This document shows positions 17,282 to 25,052 of a DNA stretch of 64,000 nucleotides, piece after piece; position 1 is the stretch's first letter; the number at the start of each line of letters is the position of its first letter. The DNA is from Thalassospiraceae bacterium LMO-JJ14 (GTDB lineage: Bacteria; Pseudomonadota; Alphaproteobacteria; Rhodospirillales; Casp-alpha2). Where the stretch lies: NCBI GenBank assembly GCA_021555105.2, contig CP134604.1:3076501-3140500 (forward strand), read 5' to 3'. The position numbers and the translations under genes were made by a program. The notes under the pieces are model-generated. The model had not been told where the DNA came from. It worked only from the letters and a program-made list of their open reading frames with translations, and made no database searches.

Positions 17282-19234
17282 ATGCTGGACACCACCCCTC
17301 CGTCCGATCAGGAACGCGCAGAACTGAAGAGCAAAAATCTCGATGCCTTCAAGAAATACAACAGCCGTATCAGGTCATTGCTGGATAACCACAGACCTGG
17401 GACAAAGCTCGTCTTTGATGAGGCAGGGCAGCCCGATATTATTTTCGAGGGGCAGAGATTTTACGATGGCCGATATTTTGAAATCATTGACGAGCAATCC
17501 AAAGCTTTTGAAAACAACCGGACACGTTTCAATCTCTCAATTCCACAACCGAACGAAATCGACTCATACGGCGCGACATTCCTGCACGATGTAATCAGCC
17601 GCGCGACGGTCGACAACGGAATTGAGTTCATAAGATACAGAACCAAACCGGACGCCTTCTTCGCCGTTGTTTTCGGGATCGGATTGGGCGGACACCTGAA
17701 AGCTGCCGCCGAAATCTCTAAATGCAAGCACTTGATGTTGATCGATCCCAACATTGAGACACTCTATCACTCGCTGGAGGTTTTCGATTGGGAAGAGCTT
17801 TTTGACATGCTTCACGAGAGAAGAGGCACTGTCGAATTCATTATTGCCAACGATCCGTATGTTGTATTTGAAACCTTGAAATTTCAACTACGTATCCTGA
17901 ATGCGCCTGGCATTGATGGCACGCAACTTTTCGACCACTACAATAACACTGTTTTTGTCGGGGTGAAAAAAAGCATCGCCGAGAAAAATCGCCTGATGCT
18001 TGCCGGTCTCGGCTTCTTCCTCGACGAAAAAATAATGATCAAGAATACCCATGCCAACCTGTCCAAGGGCGGGGCGCATATTTATCATCAAAACGAAGGC
18101 GATAACATTCAGGTTCCATGTTTTATTGTCGGCTGCGGTCCGTCACTGGACCACGATCTTCCCTACATCAAGAAAAACGCCGCCAACGCAATCGTCATTT
18201 CCAGCGGTTCAGCATTGGGGCCGCTGCTGAATGCCGGCATCACGCCCGATTTCCAGATCGAAGTCGAAAACGACGGAATACTGCCGATCATGGAACATGT
18301 CGCGCAGGATCATGCGCTATCCGACATTTGCCTCGTCACTTCGAGCACGGTTGAAGCAGGCATCGTTAAATATTTCGACCGCATTATCTATCACTTCCGC
18401 CCTGCCCTCAGCCCCTACGGTATCTTTTCGGACGATCCCAAGAACACAATCCCCTTCCACGATCCGTCCGTCGTGAACTCCAGCTTCGGGTTTGCTCAAG
18501 ATATTGGTTTTAAAGAATTTTATCTATTCGGGTGCGATATGGGAACACGTGATGCCAACATGCATCACGCCAAAAACTCATACCACTTCACCGAGGGTGC
18601 GCATCTACCGGATAACGATTTCTGTATTCCGCTGCCGGCGAATTTCGGCGGCCAGACAATGACCAGCCAGGGTCTGTTTTGGGTTAAGGAGTGCCTGGAA
18701 AACGCGATTACTAGCAAGCCTGTCGGACGCACTTATTATAACTGTACCGATGGCGCATTCATCCAGGGTACAATTTCAAAACTGGCCAAGAGAGTTTCTC
18801 TCAAAGAAATCACCGACCCGAACTTCAAACGCGACTTTGTGAAAAAAACTCTGGACAGAAACCCGGTCATGACCCGCGAGCGCTTCAATGAGCTTTGGAA
18901 TACCGAAAAAGTCCTGACCACTATTGACGATTGCATGGAACGCATCAAAACGGTCATCGAGAATGCGAACTTTGTCACTGACAATTCCTATCAGATAGAC
19001 ATGAATCATATACTGTTTCATTCTCCCACAGCCTTGCAACGCGGTGTCTCAACATTGTTCCGGGGAACATTGCAAATGGCGCTGATGTCGACAGAATTTT
19101 ATGCCAACCGGCTGAAAGACGACGAGGATGCAGAAAATTTCGAGACCATCCTGCGTGAGGAACTCTTCACGATGTGCGATACGCTTCAGGACGAAGCCGT
19201 CGACCTTGTCAAAAGCCTTGATGACGAAAGCTAA
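17282..19234 (+). CDS. motility accessory factor (Maf/DUF115) flagellin glycosyltransferase
   Basis: A 650-residue protein of the Maf family (DUF115, MAF_flag10), which adds pseudaminic or legionaminic acid to flagellin. The core motifs are visible: IVGCGPSLDHDLPYIKKN (about residues 281-298), SGSALGPLLNAGITPDFQIE and a later FGCDMGTRDANMHHAK. The ATG at 17282 (MLDTTPPSD) is preferred over a TTG three codons upstream. It lies between the coiled-coil gene and the flagellin gene and overlaps the downstream convergent TPR-glycosyltransferase by 4 bases. The presence of NeuB and cytidylyltransferase genes later in the window supplies the expected CMP-nonulosonate donor. Confidence 0.9.
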   Translation: MLDTTPPSDQERAELKSKNLDAFKKYNSRIRSLLDNHRPGTKLVFDEAGQPDIIFEGQRFYDGRYFEIIDEQSKAFENNRTRFNLSIPQPNEIDSYGATFLHDVISRATVDNGIEFIRYRTKPDAFFAVVFGIGLGGHLKAAAEISKCKHLMLIDPNIETLYHSLEVFDWEELFDMLHERRGTVEFIIANDPYVVFETLKFQLRILNAPGIDGTQLFDHYNNTVFVGVKKSIAEKNRLMLAGLGFFLDEKIMIKNTHANLSKGGAHIYHQNEGDNIQVPCFIVGCGPSLDHDLPYIKKNAANAIVISSGSALGPLLNAGITPDFQIEVENDGILPIMEHVAQDHALSDICLVTSSTVEAGIVKYFDRIIYHFRPALSPYGIFSDDPKNTIPFHDPSVVNSSFGFAQDIGFKEFYLFGCDMGTRDANMHHAKNSYHFTEGAHLPDNDFCIPLPANFGGQTMTSQGLFWVKECLENAITSKPVGRTYYNCTDGAFIQGTISKLAKRVSLKEITDPNFKRDFVKKTLDRNPVMTRERFNELWNTEKVLTTIDDCMERIKTVIENANFVTDNSYQIDMNHILFHSPTALQRGVSTLFRGTLQMALMSTEFYANRLKDDEDAENFETILREELFTMCDTLQDEAVDLVKSLDDES

Positions 19235-20616
19235 TTTTGTTGTTCGCCAGAAAGTTGATCGAGAGCATCGTTGATATCGTCAACGACACTCTGCCAGTCA
19301 CCAACGGCAGGTTGGCGAAATAGCCTCATGCTGCGATACCATGGCGTATCGGCACGATGCAGCATCCAGCGCCAATCGGGGAAGTGTGAGATCATCGTCC
19401 AGACTGGCTTCGAAAGTGCGCCTGCCAGATGTGCCAGAGCTGTATCGACGGTTATCAATAAATCAAGGTTCTGAATGACCGCTGCAACATCCGTCAGGGG
19501 GCGGGCCTCCTCGAAGAGCGTATGCGGACGGATTTTTGGATCGAGGCTTGTAATCTGCGCCGCAGCCTCACCAATTTGCAGGCTGATGAAACAAATATCC
19601 CGTCGCCGCAGGATGATTTCCATTTCCGACAATCGAACTGAACGCTTGTAATCAGTCTTGTTGTCGGGATTCCCGGACCAAACCAATCCAACTTTAGGAC
19701 CAACACCAATACCGGCAATGACTTCGCCCCATGATTTTATGGTTGCGTCCGGGATCGCAATGTAAGGCGTCATTTCCGGGATGCTGTCAGCGGTTGTTTC
19801 AAACAGATGCGGCAAACTCAGCATCGATACTTTGAAGTCGACATCGTCAACGGTGTTTTCCGTCGATACACATCGCGAAATCCCTTCTATGGTGCCGAGC
19901 AGATCCACCAAAACCTGTCCGCATTGAAGCGTTACCCTGGCACCAAGTCCTGCAACCTGATTTGCATACCGGGCAAACTGAATGGCGTCGCCCAGTCCCT
20001 GCTCGGCGTAAAGCAGAATACTACAATCCTTCAGGTCCTCACCATGCCATTCAGGCGCAGAACACCTTTGCGCCCACTGCGGCGCGCCCCGGTTAACAAC
20101 TTCGTTGCGCAGCTCGAAGCCTTGCCAGCCTTCTTTGAATTCCCCTTTGAGGAGTTTCAAAATGCCAAAATTATAGCGTGCTTGAAGATGTTCGGGCTCA
20201 CGGCGGAGGCAACTGCTGAACATGGATTGCGCTTCATCGAATTTTCCCTGTTCGTTAAGGACGGCGGCCAGATTGACGACCGTTTGCGCGCCCCGGTCAC
20301 CAAATCGAAGTGCTTTTCGCAATGCTTGTTCAGCGGCATCGATACTGCCTGTGTAGGCATAGGAAACACCGAGCATCTCCAGTAAACCGGCGTTTTGCGG
20401 CGAATTAGCAACGCCGCGTTCCAATATCGGGACCGCGTCATGGAATTGCCCAAGTGTCACATACGCGAAACCGAGCCCCGCAAGCGCCTGTACGTTTTCG
20501 GGATCCAGATCCAGTACTTCTTGGAAACGATCAACCGCGTGCGGCATGTCCTCTTGCGCAAGCAAGGCTTGCCCCGCGCTCAGGTGTTCTTGTGGTGTAA
20601 TATCTTTGGCGTTCAT
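19231..20616 (-). CDS. TPR-containing glycosyltransferase (FlmG-type, GT9-like C-terminus)
   Basis: A 461-residue protein with four to five TPR units (residues about 10-160; VDRFQEVLDLDPENVQALAG is typical) followed by the GT9-like domain: EQGLGDAIQFARYANQVAG (about 205), VGLVWSGNPDNKTDYKRS (about 310) and LDLLITVDTALAHLAGALS (about 390), ending with DWRWMLHRADTPWYRSMRLF. It is the first gene downstream of flagellin on the same strand, separated from it by a terminator-like hairpin. This makes it the TPR-glycosyltransferase most directly linked to flagellin, so it is a strong candidate for the flagellin-modifying member of the set, though biochemical specificity is not visible. Confidence 0.82.
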   Translation of the reverse strand: MNAKDITPQEHLSAGQALLAQEDMPHAVDRFQEVLDLDPENVQALAGLGFAYVTLGQFHDAVPILERGVANSPQNAGLLEMLGVSYAYTGSIDAAEQALRKALRFGDRGAQTVVNLAAVLNEQGKFDEAQSMFSSCLRREPEHLQARYNFGILKLLKGEFKEGWQGFELRNEVVNRGAPQWAQRCSAPEWHGEDLKDCSILLYAEQGLGDAIQFARYANQVAGLGARVTLQCGQVLVDLLGTIEGISRCVSTENTVDDVDFKVSMLSLPHLFETTADSIPEMTPYIAIPDATIKSWGEVIAGIGVGPKVGLVWSGNPDNKTDYKRSVRLSEMEIILRRRDICFISLQIGEAAAQITSLDPKIRPHTLFEEARPLTDVAAVIQNLDLLITVDTALAHLAGALSKPVWTMISHFPDWRWMLHRADTPWYRSMRLFRQPAVGDWQSVVDDINDALDQLSGEQQN

Positions 20617-20649
20617 GCAGTTAACATCTCACGTCGCAAATTGATCGCC

Positions 20650-20692
20650 AAAAAGAAATCGACCGCCGCGTTTCCGCGACGGCCGTTTCTTT
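20650..20692 (-). terminator. rho-independent terminator of the flagellin gene
   Basis: Read on the minus strand, a long inverted repeat (AAAGAAA-CGGCCGTCGCG pairing with CGCGGCGGTCG-TTTCTTT, loop GAAA) ends in TTTCTTTTT. The stem is GC-rich with a few bulges and lies about 50 bases after the flagellin stop codon. The AAAGAAA/TTTCTTT ends mean it could also act on the plus strand. Confidence 0.7.
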
Positions 20693-20740
20693 GTAGACGT
20701 CCAGTCCAGCTTATAAAAACCGGACTTGTGGGTCTTATTC

Positions 20741-21886
20741 TTAACGGAAGAGACCCAGGATGCCCTGTTCTGCCTGACCAGCGAAGGCCAGAGCGGAAAT
20801 ACCGAGCTGCTGTCTGGTCTGCAGAGCGAGCAGGTTTGCACCTTCCTCGTTCAAATCGGCCAGTGTCAGCTTGCCGGAACCAATCTCAAGGGTGTTCACG
20901 TAGTCTTCCGTGAAGTCGAGACGGGTCTGAAGCAGAGCCACGTTTGAACCCAGCGTTTGCGAGCGTGCACGAAGGGTCGTCAGCGCCGAATCCAACTCCG
21001 TGATGATCGGATCGATCGTGGAGGTAACGCTCTCCGTTATATAGTTGGTGTTGTTGGCAGATACGTCGATTTTCGCGGTCGTACCGTGTGCCGTCGTGAC
21101 GAAGCCAGCCGTAGCACCGGTGACGTTGGCGGTCAGAACGCTAATCGTCAGAACCTGACCCTGCGTAATGGCCTGGGTGTCGATGGCCGACGTTGAATTG
21201 TTGGCGGCTACGATATTGAAGGAAGCCGTACCGTACTGAACGGAAAGCGAACTACCGGTATCAGACACCGTCACGCCGGTACCCTGATAGGTAACCGTGA
21301 TCGGGCCGCCACCGGAACCAACCTGCAAGCCGGTCAGGGCAGAAAAGTTGAAGGTCGTGTCCGTTGCAACAGCAACGTCGGCAAGGCCGAGACCGGTTTG
21401 GGTCGACTGCGCCGCGCTGATCGTCAGCAAGCTGGAAGTCTGATCGGAGAAGCTGACGGAAAGTGATTCCGTCGCGTTATCGATCAGGTTGGTCCCCTGA
21501 TAGCTGGCGTCAGCGGCCAACTCACCAATCTGCGATTTCAGTGTGCCGAACTGCGTGATCAAATCGGTAAACTGCGTACCGGTCGCCGACTTCAGAGATG
21601 ATGCAACACCTTTGAGCTGACGAACGATGGCTTCAATGCTTTCAAGACCACCGAGAGCCGCGGTAACCGTGCTGATCCCCTGGTCAATACCATCTTTCTT
21701 TTCGTTGAAGTCGAAAGCACGGTCATTCAGCGACTTCGCCTGGAAGAACGCGACCGGATCGTCAATGGCGCTTGCAACTTCAAGACCCGTGGACAGACGG
21801 CCCTGCGTCCGTTCAACGAGAGAGGTGGTGCTTTGCAGTGAGAGAAGGCTGCCACGTACGGCGGCTGAGAGGGTAATATCGCCCAT
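20741..21886 (-). CDS. fliC: flagellin
   Basis: A 381-residue filament subunit. The N-terminal D0/D1 helices (LSLQSTTSLVERTQGRLSTG; VASAIDDPVAFFQAKSLNDR, residues about 14-55) and the C-terminal helix (GANLLALQTRQQLGISALAF, ending ILGLFR) are typical of alphaproteobacterial flagellins. The central D2/D3 region (about 150-290) is rich in Ser, Thr and Gly, offering many sites for O-glycosylation. The symbol is generic; such genes are also called flaA or fljK. The leader upstream contains paired repeats that could hide the ribosome site, fitting control by FlbT. Maf, TPR-glycosyltransferases and nonulosonate genes surround it. Confidence 0.93.
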   Translation of the reverse strand: MGDITLSAAVRGSLLSLQSTTSLVERTQGRLSTGLEVASAIDDPVAFFQAKSLNDRAFDFNEKKDGIDQGISTVTAALGGLESIEAIVRQLKGVASSLKSATGTQFTDLITQFGTLKSQIGELAADASYQGTNLIDNATESLSVSFSDQTSSLLTISAAQSTQTGLGLADVAVATDTTFNFSALTGLQVGSGGGPITVTYQGTGVTVSDTGSSLSVQYGTASFNIVAANNSTSAIDTQAITQGQVLTISVLTANVTGATAGFVTTAHGTTAKIDVSANNTNYITESVTSTIDPIITELDSALTTLRARSQTLGSNVALLQTRLDFTEDYVNTLEIGSGKLTLADLNEEGANLLALQTRQQLGISALAFAGQAEQGILGLFR

Positions 21887-21950
21887 TAATTTAACTCCTT
21901 TCTAGAGTTTCTAGAGCATACTATGGGGTGAAATATTTTACTTCACCTTT
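21887..21950 (-). promoter_or_regulatory. flagellin mRNA leader with structured ribosome-binding site
   Basis: On the mRNA strand the start codon is preceded by CTCTAGAAA repeated twice in tandem (21899-21916), then GGAGTTAAATTA and ATG. AACTC (21905-21909) and GAGTT (21893-21897) are complementary around a 7-base loop and would cover the ribosome-binding GGAG. Further upstream, GGTGAA and TTCACC (21927-21947) form another short stem. FlbT is known in Caulobacter to act on the flagellin 5' leader, and flbT is in this window. Direct binding here is inferred. Confidence 0.45.
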
Positions 21951-22053
21951 TCGACTGGGAGCCTCACAAGAAACTTCCAGCTACACTGACAACCTTTAAC
22001 CTGAACCTTGCGCCGGAGTCAAAAAGAATTTTCAAAAAAATTTTCACTCCAAT

Positions 22054-22082
22054 TTGACAGATTTAACAAACAAGATCATAAA
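22054..22082 (+). promoter_or_regulatory. possible sigma-70-type promoter for the radical SAM gene
   Basis: TTGACA at 22054-22059, a 17-base spacer and CATAAA at 22077-22082 form a plausible -35/-10 pair about 100 bases before the start at 22180. The region is AT-rich and shared with the divergent flagellin leader. The -10 element matches TATAAT at only 4 of 6 bases. Confidence 0.35.
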
Positions 22083-22179
22083 CTGGCAGATGCTGTATGA
22101 TGTTACGAGAGTGTGGTTTGACAAATACTCTTATATATCAAGCATTTGCTCCTAGAATCGGAGCTTATTGAGGATCAGA

Positions 22180-23271
22180 ATGATGGGCGAACGCGACAAA
22201 GTCGAGCACGTTGAATCCGTTAAGTATACAGATGTTGAAGCTGTTCTCGCCGATGAATTCGGCGAGCGTTTTCGTGCGTACAGGCAAGATTACAAGAAGA
22301 GCCTGAACTACGACACCAACGGATTTATCCCCGATTTTCCCCTTACCGTTTCCCTGGAATTCGTCAACCGCTGCAATCTGAATTGCAAGATGTGCTACAC
22401 GATCAATCACAGCGCCCCCAAGGCGACGCTTGATCTCGCACACATCGATGCAATCATGGACGAATGCGCAGCACACAACCTGCCTGCCGCCGTCGTCGGC
22501 ATGGGCTCTGAAGCCCTGATCTATAAAGGCGCACGCGATGCAATTGCCAGTGTGCGCCGCGCCGATGTGATGGATGTTTTTCTCGGCACCAACGGCGTCT
22601 TACTGAACAAGTCTTTATGCGAGTTTCTGGTTGCCGAGCGGATTGCGCGGATTGAGGTCTCTCTCGACGCCGCAACCCCGGAAACCTATGAGAAAATCCG
22701 CGGCAAGAACGAACTGGCGCGAATCGAGGCCAATCTCGAGACGCTGATAGAGACCCGCAAACGCGCTAACTCGAAACTTCCCGTCATCCGTCTATGTTTT
22801 TGCGTCCAGGAAGACAACCTTCATGAACAGCAGGCGTTTCTCGATAAATGGCGTGATCGTGTCGACTACATCGATTTTCAGGAAATGGTTGATTTCGGGC
22901 AGGTCGACGAGTTGATTGAATTGGGCGACGAGGCCCATGTCTCCAAAGACCTGCCGCAGCCGCAAAGCACCTATTGCGCCTATCCGTTCAATAGCCTTCA
23001 TGTCTGGTCGAACGGGGATGTCACGCCGTGCTGTACGTTCTTCGGCAAAGCCCTGAAGATCGGCGATGCGACGAAAGACACCCTCAAGGATATCTGGGAA
23101 GGCAAAGAACTCGCGGAAATCCGCAATCAGCTCCTGAGTGGAAAACTCAATAAAGTGTGCCATGCATGTTTGACGTGCCGCGATAAAGAAAATTTCGCCG
23201 CTGCCGGCGACACCGCCAGCAGAGAAACGCACAAAGAGCCCCTCAAAGAGGCCCTCCATGCCGAAGGGTAG
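22180..23271 (+). CDS. radical SAM/SPASM domain protein
   Basis: A radical SAM enzyme of about 364 residues. The iron-sulfur motif CNLNCKMC (about residues 65-72) follows the usual beta strand PLTVSLEFVNR. A SPASM-type auxiliary cluster region is present: YCAYPFNSLHVWSNGDVTPC, then CHACLTC near residue 330. Such proteins reduce SAM to a radical and modify peptides, proteins or sugars; many also occur in glycan clusters with unknown substrates. Two ATG codons (22180, 22183) follow a GAGGATC ribosome site; a TTG upstream is less likely. Its end overlaps the next gene by 14 bases. No precursor peptide was seen nearby, so a RiPP role has no support. Confidence 0.82.
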   Translation: MMGERDKVEHVESVKYTDVEAVLADEFGERFRAYRQDYKKSLNYDTNGFIPDFPLTVSLEFVNRCNLNCKMCYTINHSAPKATLDLAHIDAIMDECAAHNLPAAVVGMGSEALIYKGARDAIASVRRADVMDVFLGTNGVLLNKSLCEFLVAERIARIEVSLDAATPETYEKIRGKNELARIEANLETLIETRKRANSKLPVIRLCFCVQEDNLHEQQAFLDKWRDRVDYIDFQEMVDFGQVDELIELGDEAHVSKDLPQPQSTYCAYPFNSLHVWSNGDVTPCCTFFGKALKIGDATKDTLKDIWEGKELAEIRNQLLSGKLNKVCHACLTCRDKENFAAAGDTASRETHKEPLKEALHAEG

Positions 23272-24565
23272 CGTCAACTTTGTCCTCTGCGTGGATACCG
23301 AAGGGCCGTTGAACGAGACGGCCTTGGCCTGCGTCACACGGCTCAATCATCTCTTTGATCTGTCGCTGCCGCTGGAGGCTGAAACGCTCGATAAGCTCCG
23401 CCAGGGCGGGTTCGACCTGCCCGACGATGTGCGCCGGCAAATTAACAAGGTCATCGCCCCCGACGTCCGGGACTGGCTCGGCACCTGGGACCAGGTTGAG
23501 CGGAACATAGATGATTGCTCAACCCCGGAATACCGCGCACAGGCTATTGATGACGATGGCAACGGCATCGTGTTCAACTGGTTTGTGTGTGACTGGAGTG
23601 GCGATTTCCGCGTCAATCCGCGGCATAAACCGATCGGCATCAATGGCGTATTCGAACGATACTGGGAACGCTTCCATAACAAGCCCGATACGGATCCCAT
23701 CTATTTCCACCACCACAGCGTTCCCTTGACCAAAGCCACGCACCACCCGTGCCGGAACTGGACGAACGACACCAGTCACATCACATCGCTGGTGTCGCAA
23801 ATGCTCGAATTTCAGCATTTCGCGCCATGTGTGCGGACACCGATCATGGCTGCGGACATCAGCTTTTTCTGCGATCAGTATTTCCCTTTCGATCTTTCCA
23901 ATATCGCATTGCCGCCCTCGAGCAGCGACCAGCCCGACGTCGCCAGCCGCCGCTGGGTTGACTGGGAAGGCGCACCTTCGGACTGGTCGATCTACAGGCC
24001 GGATCCCTACGATTACCGCATTTCCGGGGCCGGCAAACGCTGGATAGGCAGGTCCATTCAGCTCGGCAGCCGCTACGGGAACCTCGATGAAGCAGAAATG
24101 ACCAAAGCCTTCAAACGCGCCAACGCCGGTGAAGACGTGCTGATGTCCTGCCATATTCACGATCATTCCCCGATGCGTAAGTACGGTGCCTTTTGGGCCA
24201 TGCTGGACAAGATGCGCGCCGCTTACCCGGGTGTTCATTTCCGCAATTCGACCGCTGTTGATGCCTTCCGCCGGGTTGCCGGCATCCATGACCGTCCTGC
24301 GCCGAAACTAACGATGACGGTCAAAGGCGACGAAGTCTGGATTGACGCCGACGCGCCGATTTTCGGTGTCCAGCCGTGGTTCGGGTACAAGACGAAACTC
24401 GGCGAATACGGTTGGGATAATCTGGACGTGATCGAACCGACGCGCTGGCGCTATACGTTCGATGCATTGACCGTACCGATTGACTTTATCAGCGCCGTTG
24501 GCGTTGCCTGCTGCGATGCCAGCGGCAATTCAGCGGTTGTTACAAAAGAACTCTCAACCGCATAA
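23258..24565 (+). CDS. polysaccharide-deacetylase-like protein
   Basis: A 435-residue protein whose N-terminus, VNFVLCVDTEGPLN, fits the first beta strand of NodB-type deacetylases, where the Asp binds metal. Later histidine-rich segments (PIYFHHHSVPLTKATHHPC about residue 150; SCHIHDHSPMRKYG about 297) could supply metal and catalytic residues. A C-terminal beta-rich domain follows. Closest in my reading are WalW-like deacetylase-fold proteins of surface-polysaccharide loci, but the match is partial and a different activity on a sugar is possible. No signal peptide, so it would act in the cytoplasm. It is translationally coupled to the radical SAM gene before it and followed by an ACP gene. 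Confidence 0.5.
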   Translation: MPKGSVNFVLCVDTEGPLNETALACVTRLNHLFDLSLPLEAETLDKLRQGGFDLPDDVRRQINKVIAPDVRDWLGTWDQVERNIDDCSTPEYRAQAIDDDGNGIVFNWFVCDWSGDFRVNPRHKPIGINGVFERYWERFHNKPDTDPIYFHHHSVPLTKATHHPCRNWTNDTSHITSLVSQMLEFQHFAPCVRTPIMAADISFFCDQYFPFDLSNIALPPSSSDQPDVASRRWVDWEGAPSDWSIYRPDPYDYRISGAGKRWIGRSIQLGSRYGNLDEAEMTKAFKRANAGEDVLMSCHIHDHSPMRKYGAFWAMLDKMRAAYPGVHFRNSTAVDAFRRVAGIHDRPAPKLTMTVKGDEVWIDADAPIFGVQPWFGYKTKLGEYGWDNLDVIEPTRWRYTFDALTVPIDFISAVGVACCDASGNSAVVTKELSTA

Positions 24566-24598
24566 TTCGCGGATTGGATTATTCAGGAGACGACGTAA

Positions 24599-24838
24599 AT
24601 GGATGTTCAGAAAGAATATGACCGGGTATTCGTTGAAATATTCGAGATCGATGAGGAAAAGCTGAAGGAAAACCTCGAATTCAATTCCATTGAAACATGG
24701 GACTCGATCGGCCATTTGAGCCTGATCTCCGAACTCGAAGAATGCTTTGATATCAGCCTGGAAACCGACGACATCGTTGACTTCAGTTCGTACGAAAAAG
24801 GCAAAGAGATCTTAAAGAAATACGGGGTCGCGTTTTAA
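24599..24838 (+). CDS. acyl carrier protein
   Basis: A 79-residue acidic protein with the phosphopantetheine site WDSIGHLSLI, where Ser36 would carry the prosthetic group. The rest (LITS-like helices, ELEECFDISLETDDIVDFSS) fits a four-helix ACP. A clear CAGGAG precedes the start. It differs from housekeeping ACPs, which carry DSLDTVELV, and looks like a pathway-specific carrier of the type found in glycan or secondary-metabolite loci. It is the obvious partner for the acyl-AMP ligase, LuxE, LuxC, FabZ-like and SDR proteins encoded on the opposite strand at 29.7-34.6 kb. Confidence 0.85.
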   Translation: MDVQKEYDRVFVEIFEIDEEKLKENLEFNSIETWDSIGHLSLISELEECFDISLETDDIVDFSSYEKGKEILKKYGVAF

Positions 24839-25052
24839 AAGAAGACCAATACTCAGAACAGCTCGAAATATTGCTGGGTATGTTGTTGAGCGGTTATTGG
24901 ACATTCTTTTTAGAGACAAGAACTTGCTGAAATGCTAGGCTCCAACGTTGTTTGTTTTAAATGATTAAAAGTCGCGATACTGCGCCGGGGCCGAAAAGTA
25001 ATTCTGCCCATTGGAAACAACATCGAATGCTTATCTATACGGAGAAACCGTC

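Noticed and set aside
23519-24289. A 256-codon minus-strand frame inside the deacetylase-like gene
   Set aside because: It is antisense to a translationally coupled gene and shows no recognisable motif.
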